Below are positions 21,242-31,166 of a stretch of 31,166 nt of DNA, piece after piece; position 1 is the first letter of the stretch; each line of letters begins with the position of its first letter. This DNA is from Paraglomus occultum (lineage: Eukaryota > Glomeromycota > Glomeromycetes > Paraglomerales > Paraglomeraceae), in NCBI GenBank assembly GCA_910592205.1, contig CAJVPJ010000276.1, forward strand, positions 1 to 31,166, in the 5' to 3' direction. Made by a program: the position numbers and the translations under genes. The notes below the pieces were generated by a model. That model was not told where the DNA came from, ran no database searches, and saw only the letters and a list, made by a program, of their open reading frames with translations.

Positions 21242-24200
21242 ATGAACGAAGAGTGCTCCGACTCTGACGTAGAACGCCTTAAAGAAATTTTTGTAAATTT
21301 CATAATATTATTACATGTGTGAAAAGAGTGTATAAGGATAGACGATATTATCATTTCAAGCACACACTATAATACATTTTTTTGATCAAACAGAGAATTG
21401 ATGAAGAGCGAGCACGTGAAGTATTGAAAGTATGCGTTCATTCACTATCCTTAAACTATTCTTAAACAGGATGCCGTATTACTCTCTAAAACAAAAAACC
21501 ATACTATCATTTGCCTTTCTTTAGGAAGCCAACAATGATTTGCAGAAAGCAGCTGATCGTCTATCCGCAAGTGAGGTGATCGATATGTCTATTAAATCGT
21601 AATATCAATGTGATGAGTGAGTTACTAATTCGGACAATAGATGCCAGAGCTAACGAGTGCTAGTCAAACCGAACCTTTACAACTCGGCTGGGGCTCCTCA
21701 ACGGGAAATGAAACTACATGGTGTCCGTATTGAATGATCTTTATGTATACGAAGTGGTTGATAAACTCTGGTCTACAATATATAGAATTAATTTTAGCCA
21801 ATATTATATGGGTTGGATGTATTTTTATGCGTTTACAGTGAGTGCCATGATGGTTAAGAGGCTGTAAAATTCAACCGTCGCCTGATCGAACTATATTATT
21901 AATATATTATTATCAAACCCAACATTAACAGCACAGCAAAGTCCTTCGGGTACTGGATTCAAAAGTTCAGGCATGTATTAAGCTGGAACGATGGTATTAT
22001 TGCATACAATGAACATAACATGTTGCTAACATTGATAATTGCAATTGGGATAAATTTTGATTGATTGAAATCGCGTTTTCCGGTCTACAGAAGATATGAA
22101 TAAAGTACTTGAGGAATCAAGGTCGGCTGCTCGAAAACAAGAAGATGAAGATCTCGAAAAAGCAAAAGAACGAAGTCTGGAAGAAATGAAGGCGCAGTCC
22201 GACTACTCATCAATGCAAGTTGTTCCATATTACCAGGCAAGCCATGTGATCTTTTGATGCATTGGTTATTCTTACGATCTAATTATTGAATATTCATTTG
22301 TCAGGATCATGGACAGAGTTACGACCAGGAAACCAACAAGCGTCGCTGGTCATCAACATGGGACGATCCAGAAAATCCCGTGGATCGCGCTAGAGTAGAT
22401 GATACGTACGTGTTCAAATTTTTGCCAGATGCATTTTATGCTCACCTCTAATCTGAGATATGAGAAAAAGTGATACATCCACCAACGTCTCGATTTAACT
22501 CAAACAAAAAAAAAAGTCCACTCGGTCTCCGACCTATAGAGCGTTTATACTTTCCAACATCTGTTATTCAAGCCTTGTTCCATGTCCCAGTGTTAAGATT
22601 AGCCGTGCTAGCTTTCCGACCAACCAGAGAAGATTGGGGCGATACGACCGATTATTGGAGAGGAATGTCTTCTAGATTATCAGGCCTTGGGTATGAGCCA
22701 GCCGATCATCAAGAAATCGGAAAGCGACGGCGCGAGTATCTGAGATGTATGTAAGGCATTTAATTGCTTGAGCATAACGCATCTTGCGTTATATTTTGTA
22801 TAGAAATTCGTGTAAATATGTTTATATTTTCAGTTATGCATGAATTGCAAAAGCTCTTTGCTTTCTTGCAATTAAGTAAACGTTCCTACGGAAGTGGATT
22901 ACATGTGTACGAAGCGTTGAAATTCGACGATAGCAATTACGTGACTTCTGATTTAGTGTCAAGCGGATCTGGTTGAGTATTGGATTTCTGTGCTGCTATA
23001 TTTGACGTGCACACCACAACTGACAAGTATTTGGAAAATTTGCAGATTTCATTGGCAAGATTCTCGAGAAGATGGTCGATGCCTCCAGATATCAACAGCC
23101 TTTAGAAGAGGAGTCAGATATTCCAGAAGAGTGCAAACCATTTATATTACCGTTTTCCACGTACGTTTTCTTTTCTTAACAAATTACGTACGCTGTGATA
23201 TTGACTGACTTGATTTGTTCTAGGCTTTTGAAATCTTGCGCGACCGAAACAGGCTGGGCGAATGAAGAGATGTATTACGGCGATCTTCAGACGAGAGAAT
23301 GCACAAATATGATATCCTTTTTTTTCTGGTTTTGGGTCAATCCGGCGTTTACATAATTTCTTAACTTTGATGCTCCATTGAAAACGATCTCTCAATCTCT
23401 TCTCAGCAGAATTCTATTTACGCAGCTCTGGACAGTGTAATGTTTCAGGGTCACAAAAAAGTCGCCTTTATCAATCTTACCAAAGTAATGTTTATAAACA
23501 TTAAGAGATCCAACTCAGGCTACTCATCGTATGGGTGGAACGATCCTTTCCAAATTCATAAAACGTTGTATATGGATCGGTACATGATACATAATAGAGC
23601 AGAGGTAGAGACAATACTGGAGTCTGTCGAGCAGTTGAAGAGGAATCTCGAAAGATGGGAAGGCGAGATCGACAAGATTAATAAAAGCAATGTATGAATC
23701 CGTTCGATTTTTGCCGAGTCATATTGAGAATTAACTAACAACTTTGTTTATCATTTTGACATTGTATAGAATTCATGTAGTGGGTTAGAATTACTTCGAC
23801 TATCGATTGACTATTACAGACAAAAACAAGCCTCAAAGCCTCCGAATGAGCTTGACTTTAATGATGAGGATGAGAAGATGATCACATTTTTACAGAAAAC
23901 TTTAAATTTAATGGAGCAACGATTGAAAGGTAACATAATTGATCGTTAGCAGAAGCCTATAGTACCAGATTGTCGCTTACATGAAAATTTTACCAACTAG
24001 AACTGGAGGAAAAAGTAGAAAAAATAAAGGATCAACTCGAGCATGTGTTTGACTTGGAAGCGTTCCGTAAGGTTGAATATCATCTTAAAGCTGTGCTCGT
24101 GAGTGATAGTATCAGCCAAGGACATACGTGGGCTTACATATGGGTTCCTACCGAGAATACGGGAGATGATTTGATTATGGATCTTGACGAGAAGGACGGG

Positions 24201-25829
24201 TGTTGGTACAAATTTTGTGAAGTTGATGTTCAAAAGGTACATACGATGCGTGATTATGAAAAATTCACTGGCGTTGTACGTGCAGAGGCTAGAGGGAGAA
24301 GGTAACTCTTTGACAATATTTAGGTTACCGAAGATGTTGTGCTCTCTGCAACAACGAATACGTGGTCTGACGGTGTATACGCGCTTGTATACGCGGCAGC
24401 TGAACACGATTCCAGTTATCTCAATTCCGAGTTTATGAAATCCGTCATCCCGGAATCTCTAAAGGTAAATAATCGTTCTATTATCTAAATATGTCGACGT
24501 CTTTTTCCAATGAATTGTAGTTAACAAGCATGTATATTATCGACAGAATTTCGTTGCTAAAGACTCGGCAGAATTTGATGAGGAATTGCAACAGCATTCG
24601 CAGAAGATATCTGAGTACGCATTGAACACGAATAAATGGCGCCAAGATTCCACGTCTTCAGTCACAAGAGGTATAGGCAGGGAATATTCAGACATGAGAC
24701 ATTCAGACATGAGACATTCATACACGGGAGGAGACATAGACAAGAGAGAAACAGAGATTGCTGCTGCTGCTGCTGCTCCCCCTGCGTATGCTCCGGAATT
24801 GGATCAGATACTGGAGCAAGCGAGTACTATGGAGCCTATGAACCCTGATATTCTAAAAAGGTCTGTAGGCTTTACCATTGGAGGGACTGTGTTTAAAATT
24901 TACTCGGCTAACTGAATTTGCTTCTTGTTGTATTATAACTGGTAAGATTCGAAATATTCTGTGGGAAATTGGATAGAAGCGATATTGTTGTGAGACTTCT
25001 TCAAAATTACTTGGACACAAGTGTAAGTTTAATGACTTGGAAATTCGTAGCATAAACTTGTCATTATCATCAGAATGTAGTGTCGGTCATATGGATAACA
25101 CGTTTTCTTGTTACCAGAAACAACGCAGAGACTACACCGATCCTATTCCCTTGGATTCTAGCTATCATTCAGACAGCACGATTCAGCCGTTTGTTCAAGC
25201 ATACGATACATACAAAAAGGTTACTTCTTGTCTCTGTGATGGATTAGACGAACTGGCAAAATCGTATTATGAGGATGCACTCAAGATATTCATACGAGTG
25301 GCGTATTTGGAAGATAAATGGATACAGGATTATAGTGATATTATGGGGAGAGCTAATGAATTGGAGAGGTTGCCAGAGATCCTCAAATATGGAAGAGAAT
25401 GTCTACTAGTAAGTACTACTGCATCACACGTTGGCTTCATTTCTGAATTGATCTAACACCCAAGCTTCGTAACAGCAAATGCACAGAAGATCTCGCGATC
25501 TAGTTCGTTCCCAGGGAGTCAATGATGCTTTCAAAGTGATTTACTATTTTCAGGCACTTGTCAAAGAATGGGGAAAGGACAGACTATACCAGCAATTCCA
25601 CCATGATTGGATGAAGTTTCACGAAAATAACGAAAATGATCTAGACGATTACCAGAATGCTCAAATACGGGAACTCCTCCAATGGTATACCGATGGGTTG
25701 CCAGAAGACGCGTTTACTAGGTTTGGTGATATAGCTGTGAAACCACTAGATGAAGATCAACCGGTCGAGGACGTAGACCGCCTTCACGCAAGATACGCGA
25801 AACTTTTGAGAGATCTTGAAAATATTTAA
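21242..25829 (+). CDS. USP25/28-family protein, predicted catalytically dead
   Basis: Nineteen exons join in phase to about 982 residues: 21242-21292, 21394-21429, 21525-21575, 21641-21726, 21942-21970, 22091-22236, 22305-22405, 22517-22746, 22834-22971, 23046-23160, 23224-23311, 23386-23691, 23770-23929, 24001-24236, 24324-24464, 24547-24860, 24947-25022, 25118-25408 and 25476-25829. In order: an N-terminal UBA-like helix bundle (VLKEANNDLQKAADRLS), a UIM (LEKAKERSLEEM, about 105-116), and the USP domain from TPLGLRPI (about 167). Within it are FMHELQKLFAFLQ, the YMDRYM motif specific to USP25/28, a coiled-coil insertion, and YHLKAVLV...QGHTWAYIW (His 554). A helical C-terminal region follows. 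The Cys box normally reads GNTC(Y/W)F; here it is IERLYF with no Cys (Tyr 178 aligns). The third catalytic position reads WYKFCEVDV instead of a W.KYND-type motif. The family cleaves ubiquitin chains, but this member probably binds only. Exon 12 follows an apparent AT-AC intron. Confidence 0.85.
23312..23385 (+). other. Putative U12-type AT-AC intron
   Basis: The 74-base intron between exons 11 and 12 of the USP25/28-like gene begins ATATCCTTT, the U12 5' splice-site consensus. It contains TTTCTTAAC (23357-23365), one change from the U12 branch consensus TTCCTTAAC, and ends in AC. Splicing there is phase 0 on both sides and yields CTNM|DLSISSQQNSIYAAL, which fits the USP28 alignment. The branch-to-acceptor distance (about 21 bases) is slightly long for the class. 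A GT-AG alternative would need a weak internal GTCAAT donor and would add unrelated hydrophobic residues. Confidence 0.7.
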
Positions 25830-26261
25830 TGATAATTCTTGTTATTGGGATTGGAGAGATTAAAAAGCTGATATTTCTAATGTTTAAATTAATTTCCTTG
25901 TTCTAAAAACTCGTTATTCGCACATCAAAAAATAGCTTCCCCTTCCTGATTCGTTGTCAATAACCTGCTGTTTAAGTGCTTTGCTGATCGACTTATTTAA
26001 ATAAATATCTATACTGCGCGTGGATTTGGTATCGCTCATGACATTGTGATTAAAGATCTCTGTCCGAAAAGGACTGACCGTGAATTTTGCTAGAAACACT
26101 GCACTAGTATGTAAAACGTAACTGAATAATATGATTGTACTGGAGTTGATCGACTGTCGGACAAGAATTTATGGAAAAACAACCGAACCAAAAAAAGACC
26201 AATCTTTGGAATAAATACAAATATACACTGTAATATCGTCTTTGAATAGAAAGAAAAAAAA
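25830..26261. other. Intergenic, USP 3' flank and SRP54 promoter
   Basis: About 430 bases between tandem genes. The minus-strand frames here are shadows without recognisable content. No clear TATA box is present. The SRP54 ATG is preceded by an A-rich run, a favourable start context. Confidence 0.35.
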
Positions 26262-29140
<2,879 letters not shown>

Positions 29141-29576
29141 ACGAGGACGATAATAACGTGCTACAAGAAAAAGCATGTGATATTTGCTGGATTAAAATAA
29201 ATTAAAATATGTCTGTATTTGTTAATACAATTTTTTAAACTCTTGTATAAGTAATGTTCACGCAACAAACTGTTACGGACAGATTTTACCAGAGTCAACG
29301 AATTAATTTTTAGCATTTCGAAACTGACATGATTTAATAATAATGCGAATTAATTGATCGATGTCTCTTTAACTTTTATTATAGCAGCTTATTCCATTGC
29401 AGACAGAATTTGATATCTAGTCATAAGACATGTTTTAACGCAGAACCTTATTGCTAACTACGAACAAGTATAATACTGTAAGTTCAAGCACATCGTATTT
29501 ATTGGAGAATAAACTCATAAGCGTAAATTAAAAACCTCACTGAATTATGGTAAATCGGTCAGACATTATCAACTAC
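29141..29576. other. Intergenic, SRP54 3' flank
   Basis: No gene recognised. AATAAA-like signals follow the SRP54 stop (ATTAAAATAAATTAAA near 29190). The stretch separates convergent genes. Confidence 0.35.
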
Positions 29577-29840
29577 CTTGCCAAGTCATAGCTGGTTTTC
29601 GATTTAGGCAAATACCTAGTAGGTAAGAGCGTGCTACGTGATAAGTGTTACATCATTACGATACATTCAATATATCTTGGCATTGTCCTTGTCAATAAGC
29701 TTAGCAATATCGTCCAAAAGATGTCTCTATGTCTGGACCAGCATTACAACCCATCTCCGCAATCGTAGTCCACCCACGCTAGGAGTTCTATTTGTGAAAA
29801 ACGCATCAAGGAGCGAAGCCCCTGCATATATTCTTCCGTA
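29577..29840 (-). pseudogene. Decayed copy of the kinase C-lobe and tail
   Basis: This stretch aligns, with many small indels, to about 30001-30370 of the intact kinase gene on the same strand. Shared runs include TGGGTGGACTACGA, AAGCTTATT versus GAGCTTATT, TAATGATGTAA, and CTCTTACCTAC followed by TTTGCCTAAA versus TTACCTAAA. In-frame stops break it (for example after a CNAGPDIETSF-like stretch that matches CCDADPDKRPN). It sits directly beside the stop codon of the intact gene, so it is a tandem partial duplication that has decayed. Confidence 0.7.
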
Positions 29841-29851
29841 CCGATTTCTTA

Positions 29852-31166
29852 TTAACTTATGTCGAGCACATCACGTAAACCCTTGAATAAATTGTGTAAA
29901 ACTGTCATCCAAAATTTTGAGTCACTAGAAATTATTGACAATGGGCGAGTTAATATTGTTAATTGACTCCATTCATAATTAATTTTTGTCTTCATACCTG
30001 CAGCTGAATCCAAATCGTGGCTGTTTTTCGGTTTAGGTAAGTCTCCTGTAGGTAAGAGTTTACTAGAGTATTTACTCTCCTTCTCGAGACGTGACAATGG
30101 TTTTACATCATTATGATAAACGGTATTCCACGCGTTGTCACCATCATGAATCTCTATAATAAGCTCATCAATATCATAATAAAGTCTCCGTGCATTAGGA
30201 CGCTTATCAGGATCAGCATCACAACACAGCTCGGCAAGTTTCTTGTATTCCTCTGGTGCGGAGTCAGGCATTGACGGTCGTAGTCCACCCATAATATCGC
30301 ATATCAAATCTCTATCGAATTGCCTATTTCTAAAAGGTGGCTGACCAGTAGCAATCAAATACATAATGGTACCAAAAGAATAGACATCCGATTTTTGAGT
30401 AAATTTGCAGGTATGAAAGACTTCCGGTGCAATAAAGGGCAAAACACCTTGAATGGTTGAATTGGACCCGTGTGAATTCACCGATCGCGAAAGACCGAGA
30501 TCGCATATCAATGACGTAATATAATACGTATTGGCATGTATAACAATGTTTCCACCATGTAGATCACAGTGCACTAATCCCGCCCCATGAATCTCGCGCA
30601 GATATTTTGCAATATCTTTCAAATGTTGTAATTTCCTCTTCCACGTCAACTTGTTAATATTTTGAACCAAATAAGACAAAAGACTGCCGTTGTTAGCATA
30701 TTCCATAACAATCATGTACTCTTGTGTTTCTGGGTCTTGTGTCACTCCATAAAGTTTAAGGAATGAACTTCCGTGTGTGCACTTGGCATGATTTTTGAAC
30801 TATTAAATATTAATAAGTACAGCGTCAAATTAAATATCACTTTAATCAATACTATCAAGTTATTGCTTACCTCTGAAACAAATAATTCCGAAGTCTGATC
30901 AAAATTCTTCTTATTATACCGTTTTAACACAACAGTTTGTTTCATATTCCGTACTTCTGAATACTTTTTATACTTTGCAGTATAAACTGTTCCATAACCA
31001 CCAACTCCGATCTCTTTGAGTTTATAAAAGTCGCTATACTGAAAGCGCTTTATATTATCGTTATTTTGTATGAACTTGTCCAGCATTGTATACACGTCGT
31101 AATAGAAAACTAAATAATATTCCCGAGTAGATGGCTCCTGAGTGATTCCAATTATCCAAATATTAT
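29852..31166 (-). CDS. TKL-like protein kinase, 5' end beyond the window
   Basis: Two exons in view, 31166-30871 (open at the edge) and 30799-29852, about 413 residues. The complete kinase domain has G-loop GVGGYG, VVLK lysine, SELFVSE (helix C Glu), hinge EYMIVMEYANNGSL, catalytic loop HCDLHGGN (Arg of HRD replaced by Cys, as is common in this family), DLG in place of DFG, IAPE, and DVYSFGTIMY. The catalytic Asp and Mg-binding Asn and Asp are present, so it is probably active. It ends with a Lys/Ser-rich tail. Upstream of the first ATG (31086) the frame stays open to the edge and reads GITQEPSTREYYLVFYY. That is the subdomain IV-V region of another kinase domain and parallels GVTQDPETQEYMIVMEY in the downstream domain. 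The protein therefore probably has two kinase units, the first cut short. AMF genomes carry large families of such kinases; substrates are unknown. Confidence 0.88.

Noticed and set aside
20202-21363. Three minus-strand frames of 60-70 codons in the SMN/USP intergenic region
   Set aside because: Biased toward AT-rich codons, without motifs, one running into USP exon 1 antisense; consistent with chance.

Overview
The window is nuclear DNA of an intron-dense, AT-rich eukaryote, most likely an early-diverging fungus. A Glomeromycotina (arbuscular mycorrhizal) relative fits best. Four things point there: many short GT-AG introns (roughly 70-180 bases) in compact genes; a TKL-like kinase with the HCDLHGGN-type catalytic loop typical of the expanded AMF kinase families; Tc1/mariner debris; and an SMN protein without a Tudor domain. 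The genus is inference. All exon joins below were made by hand by following reading phase and family similarity, without transcript support.

Layout: 1-2317 holds no gene, only a possible solo-LTR relic. 2318-4122 (+) is CstF64/CSTF2, tail to tail with TMEM208/SND2 at 4294-5113 (-). 5259-7348 is a mobile-element zone: decayed ORFs, a 479-bp terminal-inverted-repeat element and a 928-bp Tc1-like element with about 206-bp inverted repeats and half a transposase. 7538-7988 (+) is the proteasome chaperone PSMG4, convergent with an 11-exon RBBP4/Msi1-type histone chaperone at 8050-10291 (-). 10292-14298 is gene-poor, with an unassigned coding-like tract, a small predicted mitochondrial coiled-coil gene (11760-12165, -) preceded by a minisatellite, and a retropepsin-like fragment. 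14299-16250 (+) is a PTGR-type NADP-dependent alkenal reductase, convergent with ZNHIT3/Hit1 at 16380-17662 (-). 18658-20075 (-) is SMN. 21242-25829 (+) is a 19-exon USP25/28-family gene, followed by SRP54 at 26262-29140 (+). The right edge carries a kinase gene (29852 to beyond 31166, -) with a decayed copy of its own tail just downstream.

The genes are unlinked housekeeping functions: mRNA 3' end formation, snRNP and snoRNP assembly, ER targeting (SND2 and SRP54 serve alternative and classical routes), proteasome assembly and chromatin. There is no operon-like logic. The strongest surprises are in the USP25/28 gene. It has lost the catalytic Cys box and the third catalytic residue while keeping its ubiquitin-binding modules, and it appears to contain a U12-type AT-AC intron (23312-23385). 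Also notable are a kinase whose N-terminus is a truncated second kinase domain, and a foldback-like Tc1 element.
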